DNA from: Mesorhizobium sp.
Lineage (GTDB): Bacteria; Pseudomonadota; Alphaproteobacteria; Rhizobiales; Rhizobiaceae
Assembly (NCBI GenBank): GCA_030698645.1
Contig: JAUYMV010000662.1
Location: 1 to 7,525 of the forward strand
Length of the DNA: 7,525 bases
Direction of reading: 5' to 3'
Shown here: positions 1-7,072 of the stretch, one piece after another
Layout of the letters: the number at the start of each line of letters is the position of its first letter
Numbering within the stretch: position 1 is the stretch's first letter
The notes under the pieces: generated by a model
The model's database searches: none
Seen by the model: only the letters and a program-made list of their open reading frames with translations
Told to the model about the DNA's origin: nothing
Position numbers and translations under genes: made by a program

Positions 1-1009
1 GGGACGCGTGACGCTGACGGGATCGCCAGACGATTTTCCGGTCTTCGACGCCGTTTTCGCCGCCTGGTTCGGCGATGCGACCTTCGCCGGCAAGGTCGCC
101 AATCCGGACGAGGAGGAAGCGCCGCCGAACAACCGGCCGAAGAGCGACCAGTCGATGCTGCAAATGGTCGACGGCGACGCGACCGGGCATCTCGCCTCCG
201 AGGAGCATCTGCGCAACCGGCGCAGTTTTGCGCGCGAGACGGAATCCGACCGCGCGGCGCTGGCGCGGCTGAGGCGTCGCCTCGGCGACTTGCCGACGCT
301 CGCCAGCCGCAACCGCGTGCCCGCGCATGCCGGCCCGCGCATCGACCTCGTCCGCACCACGCGGGCAGCGCGCAGGACGTTTGGCGAGACGCTGCGGATC
401 CTGCGCCAGACGCGACCAGACAAGCCGCGCCGGCTGCTGCTCCTGGTCGACGTGTCCGGCTCGATGAAGGCGCATTCGGAAACCACCCTGCGCTTCGCGC
501 AACTCGTCACGCGCGGCCGGCCGAAGGTCGAGACCTTCTGCTTCGGCACGCGGCTGACACGCATCACGACGGCGCTGAAGCACCGCGACCCCGGGACAGC
601 GCTGGCGGGCCTTGCCGATCTGGTCTTCGATTTCGACGGCGGCACGATGATCGGGGCGGCGCTGGAGGAGTTCCTGTCGGTATCGCGCCATGCGGCACTG
701 GTGCGCGGCGCGGTGACGCTGGTGTTTTCCGACGGGCTGGAGCGTGGCGACCCGGCCGCGATGGTGCATGCCGTGGAGCGCCTGGCGCGGCTCAGCCATC
801 GCCTCGTCTGGGCCACGCCGCTCGCCGCCGACCCGCGCTACCGCCCCGCCACGCGCGCCATTTCGGCGATCCTGCCCTTTCTCGACGCGCTGGTGGACGG
901 CTCCAGCCTGCCGGCCCTGGAGCGCCTGGTCGGGCGGCTGGACCATGTCGAGCGCGGCGGGCGTGGCATGGCGGGACGCACGAGGGATGCCAACAGGGCA
1001 GACGGCTAG
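1..1009 (+). CDS. CoxE-type VWA domain protein (5' end outside window)
   Basis: This is the C-terminal part of a VWA protein of the CoxE family. The frame is open to the left edge; the first available start, GTG at 8, is probably internal because family members normally carry several dozen residues before the segment seen here (SPDDFPVFDAVFAAWFG). Numbering from that GTG, residues about 30-110 are charged and probably a flexible linker, and the VWA fold occupies about 142-300. It has a complete metal-ion-dependent adhesion site: DVSGS at 148-152, Thr213 in DGGT, and Asp242 in FSDG. The C-terminus is Arg/Gly-rich. CoxE proteins are cytoplasmic partners of MoxR/CoxD-type AAA+ ATPases and are known from maturation of aerobic CO dehydrogenase, but many copies lie outside cox clusters. 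No cox structural gene is visible here, so the client protein is unknown. The amidohydrolase start follows 11 bp after the stop, which suggests one operon. Family call sure; role uncertain. Confidence 0.88.
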   Translation, partial: GRVTLTGSPDDFPVFDAVFAAWFGDATFAGKVANPDEEEAPPNNRPKSDQSMLQMVDGDATGHLASEEHLRNRRSFARETESDRAALARLRRRLGDLPTLASRNRVPAHAGPRIDLVRTTRAARRTFGETLRILRQTRPDKPRRLLLLVDVSGSMKAHSETTLRFAQLVTRGRPKVETFCFGTRLTRITTALKHRDPGTALAGLADLVFDFDGGTMIGAALEEFLSVSRHAALVRGAVTLVFSDGLERGDPAAMVHAVERLARLSHRLVWATPLAADPRYRPATRAISAILPFLDALVDGSSLPALERLVGRLDHVERGGRGMAGRTRDANRADG

Positions 1010-1020
1010 GAGAGCTCCAC

Positions 1021-1905
1021 ATGATCCCCATCGTCGACGCACATCACCACATCTGGCGCCAGGTGGACCTGCCCTGGCTGCAGGGTCCGATGGCGCCGCG
1101 AATCTTCGGACCCTACGAGCCGATCCGGCGCGACTATCCGATCGCCGAATATCTGGCCGATATCGAGGGCAGCGGCGTCGGGAAGTCCGTCTATGTGCAG
1201 ACCAACTGGGCGAAGACCGGCGCGGTCGACGAGGTGGCCTGGGTGCAGGGCGTCGCCGACGCGCATGGCTTTCCGAACGCCATCGTCGGCTATGCCGACC
1301 TGATGGACGAGAACGCCGCCGCCATCATGGAGCGGCAAGCCAGGTTCCCGTTGATGCGCGGCATTCGCATGCAATTACACTGGCACCAGAACGAGATGTA
1401 CCGCTTCGCGGCGCGGCCCGATTTGATGAACGACCCGCTGTTTCGCCGCAACCTGAGGCGGGTGGCCGAGCATGGCTGGTCGTTCGACCTGCAGGTCTTC
1501 ACCGCGCAGATGAAGGACGCGGCGAAGCTTGCCGCCGACAATCGCGACATCGTCTTCGTTTTGCAGCATGCGGGCATGCTGGAGGACCTCTCCAACCAGG
1601 GCCGCGCGGCCTGGCGCAGCGGCATGAAGCGGCTCGCCGACCAGCCGAACGTGGTTTCGAAGCTCTCCGGGCTGGGTACCTTCATCCACCGAAACGACGC
1701 CGGCCACATCGCCGGCATCGTCGCCGAGACGGTCGAGAATTTCGGCGCCGAGCGGTGCCTGTTCGGCAGCAACTTTCCGATCGAGAAACTGTGGACGTCC
1801 TATGCCGACCTCGTCGCCGCCTACCGGTCGGCGCTGGCGTCGCTGCCCGACGCGGCGCAGAAGGCGGTCCTCGCCGACACGGCGACGACGGTGTACCGGC
1901 TCTGA
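1021..1905 (+). CDS. Amidohydrolase-2 family TIM-barrel hydrolase
   Basis: This 294-residue protein belongs to the amidohydrolase-related family (PF04909 type), which includes L-fuconolactonase and 2-pyrone-4,6-dicarboxylate lactonase; such enzymes are cytoplasmic and hydrolyse lactones or C-C/C-N bonds in catabolism. The N-terminus carries the first-strand metal motif VDAHHHIW (H8 and H10). A further conserved His lies in LQHAG (H183). The last-strand motif reads FGSNFP (248-253), with Asn251 where many relatives have the catalytic or metal-binding Asp of FGSDWP. Length is normal for the family. The ATG at 1021 has a good ribosome site, AGGAG at 1008-1012, overlapping the stop codon of the VWA gene, so the two are probably co-transcribed and perhaps translationally linked. 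It converges on the BASS gene with a 19-bp gap. Family is clear; the substrate cannot be read from the sequence. Confidence 0.92.
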   Translation: MIPIVDAHHHIWRQVDLPWLQGPMAPRIFGPYEPIRRDYPIAEYLADIEGSGVGKSVYVQTNWAKTGAVDEVAWVQGVADAHGFPNAIVGYADLMDENAAAIMERQARFPLMRGIRMQLHWHQNEMYRFAARPDLMNDPLFRRNLRRVAEHGWSFDLQVFTAQMKDAAKLAADNRDIVFVLQHAGMLEDLSNQGRAAWRSGMKRLADQPNVVSKLSGLGTFIHRNDAGHIAGIVAETVENFGAERCLFGSNFPIEKLWTSYADLVAAYRSALASLPDAAQKAVLADTATTVYRL

Positions 1906-1924
1906 CGGCGCGGCGGTAACCGGG

Positions 1925-2827
1925 TCAGGCGCCCCGCGGCGCTTCCTTGCCAACCGGCGCGCCCGACCGTGCACGCAGGTTGAAGGCCCAGACGAGCATT
2001 GCGCCGGTGATGTAGGCGACGAGCCCGTATCCGGCCGGCGGTATCGCCATCTCGGAGTTGGCCAGCAGGTCGTCGGACATGGCGATCGCGATCACCAGTG
2101 CGGCATTGTGCATGCTGATCGACAGCGCCAGCGCGATGGACTGGCGGCGTTCGACGTTGAGCAGGCGCGGCACGTAGTAACCGACCGCAAGGCTCATCAG
2201 GTTGAAGGCCAGCACCGCGACGCCGACCGTGGCGCCCCATGCGCCGAGCAGTCCCCACTGGCTGATCAGGGCAAACAGGACGATCGCCACCAGGAATACG
2301 GTCGCGACGATTTTCACCGGCCGCTCCATCCGCAGGGCGAGACCGGGATAGCGGCTCTGGATCACGACGCCGATCGCCGCCGGGACGATGGCGATCGCGA
2401 AGATCTGCAGCACCTGGCGAAGCTCCAGATAGACCGGGTTCGAATCGACGTAGAGCAGCGCAAGCGACAGGTTGACGATCAGCGGCAGGGTGACGATCGA
2501 GAGCGCCGACGTGATCGCCGTCAGCGTGATGCTGAGCGCGACGTCGCCGCGCGCAAGGTGGGTGTAGAGCGTGGCCGAGGTTCCGCCGGGGCTGGCCGCC
2601 AGCAGCATCATGCCCACCGCCATCGACGGCGGCAGGTGCGCGACGTGGACGAGGCCGAGGCAAAGCGCGGGCAGCACCAGCACTTGGCAGGCGACGCCGA
2701 TGAAGACCGGCTTCGGATGGCGAATGACGGCGCGGAAGTCGTCGAGCTTCAGCGACAGTCCGAGCCCGAGCATGATGATGCACAGGACTGCGGGAAGGCC
2801 GAGGCTCAGCGCCAGGCTCGACTGCAT
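1925..2827 (-). CDS. Bile acid:sodium symporter (BASS) family transporter
   Basis: This 300-residue, very hydrophobic inner-membrane protein has about nine or ten helices, starting at residues 5-25 and ending near 265-285. The family signature SPGGTS (79-84) followed by HLARGDVALS is the discontinuous-helix region of BASS (SLC10-like) carriers. The second crossover motif reads SISMHNAALV (236-245), where well-studied members have EVGMQN. BASS carriers move organic anions such as bile acids, pantoate or keto acids, often with Na+; the substrate here is unknown and the name should not be taken to mean bile acid. The ATG has GGAG (plus-strand 2836-2839) eight bases upstream. The C-terminal tail from about 285 is short, basic and proline-containing. 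It lies downstream of the P-type ATPase on the same strand, but the 182-bp hairpin-containing gap argues for separate transcription. Confidence 0.9.
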   Translation of the reverse strand: MQSSLALSLGLPAVLCIIMLGLGLSLKLDDFRAVIRHPKPVFIGVACQVLVLPALCLGLVHVAHLPPSMAVGMMLLAASPGGTSATLYTHLARGDVALSITLTAITSALSIVTLPLIVNLSLALLYVDSNPVYLELRQVLQIFAIAIVPAAIGVVIQSRYPGLALRMERPVKIVATVFLVAIVLFALISQWGLLGAWGATVGVAVLAFNLMSLAVGYYVPRLLNVERRQSIALALSISMHNAALVIAIAMSDDLLANSEMAIPPAGYGLVAYITGAMLVWAFNLRARSGAPVGKEAPRGA

Positions 2828-2906
2828 GCGTGTTGCTCCGGCCGATCGACGGTCATCCTACCGCGGACTCGTTTTGAATTCGTAAGCGCCTTCCGGCCGT
2901 CGCAGC

Positions 2907-2933
2907 GCCGGCCTGCCGACCCGTCGGACCGGC
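2907..2933 (-). terminator. Strong hairpin between the ATPase and BASS genes, possible terminator
   Basis: An interrupted inverted repeat has outer arms GCCGG/CCGGC (2907-2911 and 2929-2933) and inner arms CCGAC/GTCGG (2916-2920 and 2923-2927). It lies 77-103 bases past the ATPase stop codon on the minus strand and about 80 bases before the BASS start. No T-run follows on either strand, so a classical intrinsic terminator is not supported. It could stabilise an mRNA 3' end or assist Rho-dependent termination. The structure is seen; the function is inferred. Confidence 0.3.
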
Positions 2934-3009
2934 AAGCGCTCGCCGGTCTCCGGCATGGCCCGTTGCATCCGGCGGCCATGGTCGAAAACGGCCGCGTATG
3001 GCGTCCCGT

Positions 3010-5562
3010 TCAGGTCGGGTTCTCCGACCGGAAATACCATGCCTTCGCCGCTTCGGTGGCGACGATATACCCGAGGACGATGCCGACGACTGTCGCCAGT
3101 TCGGCCATCGAAAGCGGCACGAAGCCGAACAGCGCCGTCAGCCCGCCGAGGAACGGTATGGCGAAGGTCGCGATGGCCACCGCGACGGTGGAGAGCAGGA
3201 GCAGCCGGCTCGGCCTGCTGCGGAAAGCGGATTTGTGGGTGCGCAGGACCAGCACCACCGCCAGTTCCGTCAACAGCGAAATCATGAACCACGATGTCTG
3301 GAAGGTCGCCTCGTCGGCGTGAAAGACGTAGAGCAGCACGCCGAAGGTCAGCAGATCGAAGATCGAGCTGATCAGCCCGAATACGATCATGAAGTTCCGG
3401 ATGTGCGTGACGTTCCAGCGCTGGGGACGCAGCACCCGCTCCTGATCGACATTGTCGCTCGAGATCGCGATCGAGGGCACGTCGGAGAGGAAGTTGTTCA
3501 GGAGGATCTGCTTGGCCGCGAGCGGCAGGAACGGCAAAAGCGGCGACGCCAGGGCCATGCTGACCATGTTGCCGAAATTGGCGCTCGTCGTGATCGAGAT
3601 GTATTTCAGCGTGTTGGCGAAGGTCTGCCGGCCGACCTCGATGCCGGCGCGCAGCACGTCCAGGTCGCGGCTCAGCAGAATGATGTCGGCGCTCTCGCGC
3701 GCCACATCCACCGCCTCCTTGACGGAGATGCCGACGTCGGCTGCGTGAAGGGCCGGCGCGTCGTTGATCCCGTCGCCGAGATAGCCGACTGAGTGCCCGA
3801 CCCGCTGCAGGGCGCGCACGATGCGCTCTTTCTGCTGAGGGTCGATTTCGACGAAGAGATCGGTGCGCGGCGCGAGATGCCACAGCGCCTCGTCCTTCAG
3901 CGCCGCCAGCTCCTCGCCGGTCAGCATGGACTTGGCGTCCAGTCCGACGGCCTCCGCCAGATGCGCGGTCACATAGCGATTGTCGCCGCTGATCACCTTG
4001 ATGCGGATGCCGAGACCGTTGAGGTCGCGGATCGTGCGTTTCGCGTCCGGCTTGGGCGGGTCATGGAAGACGAGAAATCCGCGGAAGCTCATCTCCCGCT
4101 CGTCGTCGCGGTCGTAGTCCGGCTTGATCTCGACCTGGCGGGTAGCGACCGCGAGAACGCGGAACCCTTCGGCGCCCTTGGCCTTGAAGATGGCCTCGAG
4201 TTCCGCCCGCGCCCCGGCATCCAGCGCAACCTCGGCGCCATCGCGGTCGAACGAGGAGCAGATGTCGAGCACGTTCGCGAACGCACCCTTGGTGACGAAA
4301 AGGTGCCGGGTCGGCGTCGCCGCGTCCGCCACGACGATGGTCAGCCGCCGGCGCATGAAATCATAGGGAATCTCGTCGATCTTGGTCAGATCGCCAGTCG
4401 ACATCCCGGCGCTCTCGCCGGCCGCCACGATCGCCATGTCGAGCGGGTTCTCGATGCCGGTCTCGAACGCCGCGTTCAGGAAGGCGAGCCGCCGAACCTC
4501 GTCCGACGGACGGTCGGCGGTGTCCAGCACATCGCTCAGCACGATCGTGCCCTCGGTCAGCGTGCCGGTCTTGTCGGTGCACAGGATGTCCATGCTGCCG
4601 AGGTTCTCGATGGCGTCGAGCCTGCGCACGATGACGCCACGCTTGCTCATCGCCCGCGCGCCGGCCGAAAGCGTCACGCTGACGATCGCCGGCAGAAGTT
4701 CCGGCGACAGGCCGACGGCCAGGGCCACGGCGAACAGCAGCGACTCGATCACCGGACGGTCGAGCAGCAGGTTCACCGTCAGCACGAACAGGACGATCAC
4801 CACCATCACGCGGATGAGCAAATAGCCGAAATGCCGCACGCCGCGCGCGAAGTCTGTCTCGGGCTGACGCGCCCGTAACCGCGCGGCAATCTCGCCGAAC
4901 TCGGTTCGACGGCCTGTCTTGACCGCCAGCACCTTCGCCGTGCCGCTGCGCACCGAGGCGCCCAGAAACACCGAATTCGTCCGGCCCGTGACGGGCGCGT
5001 CCGGCCTGACGATTCCCGGGCGCTTCTCGACCGGGAAGGACTCGCCCGTCATGCTGGCTTCGGTGACGAGAAAGTCCGCCGCCTCGATCACGACGCCATC
5101 GGCGGGAATCAGGTTTCCGGCCGACAGCAGGATGAGATCCCCTGGCACGATCGTCCTGACCGCGACCTCCTGCTCCACGCCGTCCCGGATGACCCGGCTG
5201 GTCAGCGCGAGGCGCTTCTTCAGTTCCTCGACGGCGGTGGACGCCCGGTACTCCTGCGAGAAACTGAGCAGCGAACTGCCCAGGACGATCGACAGGATGA
5301 TGCCGGCGTCGACCCATTGCTGGAGCGCCAGCGAAATCGCCGCGGCGAAGACCAGGATGATGACGAGCGGGCTTTCGAACTGGCGCAGGAGGAGACGCAG
5401 CGCGCTCAGGCGCTCGGTTTCATCGACACTGTTCGGGCCGACGAGCGCAAGCTGCGATGCGGCCTGGCCGGATGTGAGGCCGGCCGGCCCGGAGCCAAGG
5501 TCCGCCGCCAGGGCGGATCCCTCAAGGCTCCAGTACGGAGCGTCGCTGCCAGCCTCTCGCAT
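3010..5562 (-). CDS. mgtA: Magnesium-translocating-type P-type ATPase (P3B, MgtA/MgtB-like)
   Basis: This 850-residue inner-membrane cation pump uses ATP hydrolysis and by family imports Mg2+. Domains in order: an N-terminal cation-ATPase segment (about 10-60) with QFESPLV at the start of helix 1; an actuator domain with TGES at 172-175; helix 4 with PELLP at 287-291; the phosphorylation motif DKTGT with Asp330; a nucleotide-binding domain with KGAF at 425-428; the hinge GDGINDAP at 596-603; and six C-terminal helices from about 650. GLSPELLP, SMDILCTDKTGT, QRWN and SSIFDLLTF resemble MgtA/MgtB rather than Ca2+ or heavy-metal pumps. It is about 50 residues shorter than E. coli MgtA, mostly at the N-terminus. 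The helix-5/6 segment reads LLNNFLSD where enteric MgtA has LIQNLLYD, so it may be a separate clade. An in-frame TGA directly precedes the ATG, so 5562 is the farthest upstream start; GGACGAG (5566-5572) is a modest ribosome site. No mgtC neighbour is present. Confidence 0.92.
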   Translation of the reverse strand: MREAGSDAPYWSLEGSALAADLGSGPAGLTSGQAASQLALVGPNSVDETERLSALRLLLRQFESPLVIILVFAAAISLALQQWVDAGIILSIVLGSSLLSFSQEYRASTAVEELKKRLALTSRVIRDGVEQEVAVRTIVPGDLILLSAGNLIPADGVVIEAADFLVTEASMTGESFPVEKRPGIVRPDAPVTGRTNSVFLGASVRSGTAKVLAVKTGRRTEFGEIAARLRARQPETDFARGVRHFGYLLIRVMVVIVLFVLTVNLLLDRPVIESLLFAVALAVGLSPELLPAIVSVTLSAGARAMSKRGVIVRRLDAIENLGSMDILCTDKTGTLTEGTIVLSDVLDTADRPSDEVRRLAFLNAAFETGIENPLDMAIVAAGESAGMSTGDLTKIDEIPYDFMRRRLTIVVADAATPTRHLFVTKGAFANVLDICSSFDRDGAEVALDAGARAELEAIFKAKGAEGFRVLAVATRQVEIKPDYDRDDEREMSFRGFLVFHDPPKPDAKRTIRDLNGLGIRIKVISGDNRYVTAHLAEAVGLDAKSMLTGEELAALKDEALWHLAPRTDLFVEIDPQQKERIVRALQRVGHSVGYLGDGINDAPALHAADVGISVKEAVDVARESADIILLSRDLDVLRAGIEVGRQTFANTLKYISITTSANFGNMVSMALASPLLPFLPLAAKQILLNNFLSDVPSIAISSDNVDQERVLRPQRWNVTHIRNFMIVFGLISSIFDLLTFGVLLYVFHADEATFQTSWFMISLLTELAVVLVLRTHKSAFRSRPSRLLLLSTVAVAIATFAIPFLGGLTALFGFVPLSMAELATVVGIVLGYIVATEAAKAWYFRSENPT

Positions 5563-5731
5563 TCACTCGTCCGATCTTGCATCCTTGGCCATGGCAGCGC
5601 GGGCGTCGGTGAGCACCGTGAAGGCAAGCGGAACGATTGGAATGATCGATCTGCCCCCGAACGGCCAACGTCCCGGCCCTCGGAAAATGTCATGCTTTCA
5701 CGGTTGGGGGAACAGCGCTCCACCGATTCAT

Positions 5732-5747
5732 TCGGGCTTGCGCCCGA
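5732..5747. other. Short perfect hairpin in divergent region
   Basis: TCGGGC (5732-5737) and GCCCGA (5742-5747) form a perfect 6-bp stem with loop TTGC. No T-run follows on either strand. It lies about 170 bases upstream of the ATPase start, so it could be an operator half-site pair or a leader-RNA stem. The structure is seen; no function can be assigned. Confidence 0.3.
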
Positions 5748-5853
5748 TACTTGACCAGCGGACGCCGATCGATCCGGCATCCGCGCCGGAAACCTGGCAC
5801 TTGCACCGGATTTTCCCATAAGTACGATCCATGGATGCTCGTTCGCATGCGTG

Positions 5854-5972
5854 ATCAGGAAACGGGGGGGCGGTTTGCCGCCTGGATTGCTCGGGGGCGG
5901 TCCGCCTGCACGGCTGACCTGCCGGCCGAGGCTGCGATCGGCATCGGGTCTCGGCCGGATATCAGGAAACGG
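5854..5972. repeat. 12-bp direct repeat upstream of the EamA transporter
   Basis: ATCAGGAAACGG occurs identically at 5854-5865 and 5961-5972, a period of 107 bases. Both copies lie within 155 bases upstream of the transporter start. The flanking bases differ. Paired 12-mers in so short a region are unlikely by chance but not impossible. They could be binding sites for a regulator or the residue of a small duplication. Confidence 0.4.
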
Positions 5973-6004
5973 CCCGACGCCGTCATGCGCGCGGGCGACG
6001 CGAC

Positions 6005-6952
6005 ATGACGGAAGCATCGGCGATCGTGGTGGCGTCCGCTGGCGGGCCGGCGCGGGGGCAGGGGACGGCGCGCCTCGGCATCATCATCATGCTCGTCGGC
6101 ATGCTGCTGTTTTCGCTGAACGACGTGATGGGCAAATGGCTGGTCGCGACCTATTCGGTCGGCCAGGTCCTGCTGATCCGCAGCGCCGTGGCGATGATCA
6201 TCCTGCTGCCCTTCCTGTGGCGCGGCGGCATCCGGCCGCTGATCGCCGTCGAGCGGCCCGGCATGCAGGCGCTGCGCGTGCTCCTGTCCTCGGCGGAGGT
6301 CTACTGCTTCTACTTTGCCGTCATCACGCTGCCGCTCGCCGACGTCATGACCTACTGGCTCGCCGCGCCCATCTATGTCGCGGCGATGTCGCCCTTCCTG
6401 CTCGGCGAGAGGGTCGGCTGGCGGCGGTGGCTGGCGATCCTGATCGGCTTTTGCGGCGTCGTCATCGCGCTCGAACCCTCGGCGGCGACCCTGACGGCGC
6501 CCGCGCTCATCTCCATTCTCGGCTCGTTCTGCTTTGCCTTCATGATGCTGTCGGGCCGGGCGCTGCGCGGTACGCCGGATGCCACGCTGGTGTTCTGGCA
6601 GCTCGCCGGCGCCGGCCTGTTCGGCCTCGTCACGGCGCCGTTCGGCTGGGTCACGCCCTCGGCGTTCGACCTGGCGCTGCTCGGCCTGCTTGGCGTCGTC
6701 GCCATGGCCGCCCATGTCTGCGTCAATCGCGCGCTGAAGCTCGCCGACGCGGCCACGGTCGCGCCGTTCCAATATTCCCTGCTGTTCTGGGCCGTCATCC
6801 TCGGCTTTGTCGTGTTCGGCGACGCGCCGCGTCCGGCAATGCTTGCCGGCGCCGTGGTGATCGTCGTGGCGGGGCTGTTCATCCTGTTCCGCGAGCGGCG
6901 TGCCGCCGGCAAGGCGCCCGCCGCCGAAACGCGCACGCCTAAGGGCGTCTAG
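6005..6952 (+). CDS. EamA/DMT superfamily transporter
   Basis: This 315-residue inner-membrane protein of the drug/metabolite transporter superfamily has ten predicted helices arranged as two EamA repeats, about residues 24-158 and 166-296. The first repeat ends with the typical pattern of a Pro/Leu-rich helix, the loop LLGERVGWRRW (132-142) and a hydrophobic helix. The second has FQYSLLFWAVILG (255-267), then FGDAPRPAMLAGA. The N-terminal 23 residues are polar and cytoplasmic; the C-terminal tail from about 296 is basic. Family members export or import small metabolites such as amino acids, purines or S-adenosylmethionine; the substrate here is not readable. The ATG at 6005 has only a weak upstream purine stretch as a ribosome site, and it overlaps the stop of a short upstream open frame as ATGA, so translational coupling is possible. 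It is divergent from the ATPase gene and convergent with the tRNA. Confidence 0.9.
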   Translation: MTEASAIVVASAGGPARGQGTARLGIIIMLVGMLLFSLNDVMGKWLVATYSVGQVLLIRSAVAMIILLPFLWRGGIRPLIAVERPGMQALRVLLSSAEVYCFYFAVITLPLADVMTYWLAAPIYVAAMSPFLLGERVGWRRWLAILIGFCGVVIALEPSAATLTAPALISILGSFCFAFMMLSGRALRGTPDATLVFWQLAGAGLFGLVTAPFGWVTPSAFDLALLGLLGVVAMAAHVCVNRALKLADAATVAPFQYSLLFWAVILGFVVFGDAPRPAMLAGAVVIVVAGLFILFRERRAAGKAPAAETRTPKGV

Positions 6953-6987
6953 CCTCAGGGTCCGACGGTCGGCCCCGACGCCGCGTT

Positions 6988-7015
6988 GCCGGCTCGCCGC
7001 CTTGCGGCGCACGGC
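6988..7015. terminator. Hairpin between convergent EamA gene and tRNA, possible terminator
   Basis: CGCCGC (6995-7000) and GCGGCG (7004-7009) form a perfect stem with loop CTT. Outer arms GCCG (6988-6991) and CGGC (7012-7015) can extend it. It begins 36 bases after the EamA transporter stop and separates convergent transcription units, a sensible place for termination. There is no T-run on either side. An AT-rich stretch at 7038-7058, closer to the tRNA 3' end, may serve tRNA transcript termination or processing. Confidence 0.35.
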
Positions 7016-7072
7016 CAGCGGCCTATGCCAGAAGCCATTGAATTAAAATGCAAATTCACCGATTGTGAGGTC

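Larger units (their letters stand above)
5563..6004. other. Divergent intergenic region between two transporter genes
   Basis: This 442-bp stretch should hold the promoters of the ATPase (leftward) and the EamA transporter (rightward). It contains a 6-bp stem hairpin at 5732-5747, a 10-bp palindrome ATCCATGGAT at 5827-5836, a run of seven G at 5864-5870, and a 12-bp direct repeat at 5854-5865 and 5961-5972. A weak rightward promoter candidate is TTGCAC (5801-5806), 16 bases, TACGAT (5823-5828). I found no convincing leftward promoter. Two short open frames, each ending at a transporter start codon, are described among the findings. No known riboswitch class was recognised by eye, although Mg2+-sensing leaders are known upstream of enteric mgtA. 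Confidence 0.6.

Noticed and set aside
1802..3322. 506-codon plus-strand open frame opposite the BASS gene and the end of the ATPase gene
   Set aside because: Its product is Arg/His/Asp/Gln-rich with no recognisable domain, and it is antisense to clearly coding sequence. Such frames are routine shadows in GC-rich genomes.
3793..4878. 361-codon plus-strand open frame opposite the ATPase gene
   Set aside because: It lies antisense to conserved catalytic domains of the pump, and its charged low-information product is typical of a shadow frame.
5750..5778. Perfect CTTGAC -35-like box on the plus strand
   Set aside because: The position 17 bases downstream reads TCCGGC, which does not resemble a -10 box.
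5406..6017. 203-codon minus-strand frame across the divergent region into the ATPase gene
   Set aside because: It overlaps the first 157 bases of the ATPase coding sequence in another frame and shows no domain; only the short piece starting at 5693 is discussed, as part of a possible frameshifted ORF.
5855..7012. 385-codon minus-strand open frame opposite the EamA transporter gene
   Set aside because: It is antisense to a good ten-helix transporter, and its product is a hydrophilic Arg/Asp/Gln-rich shadow of hydrophobic codons.
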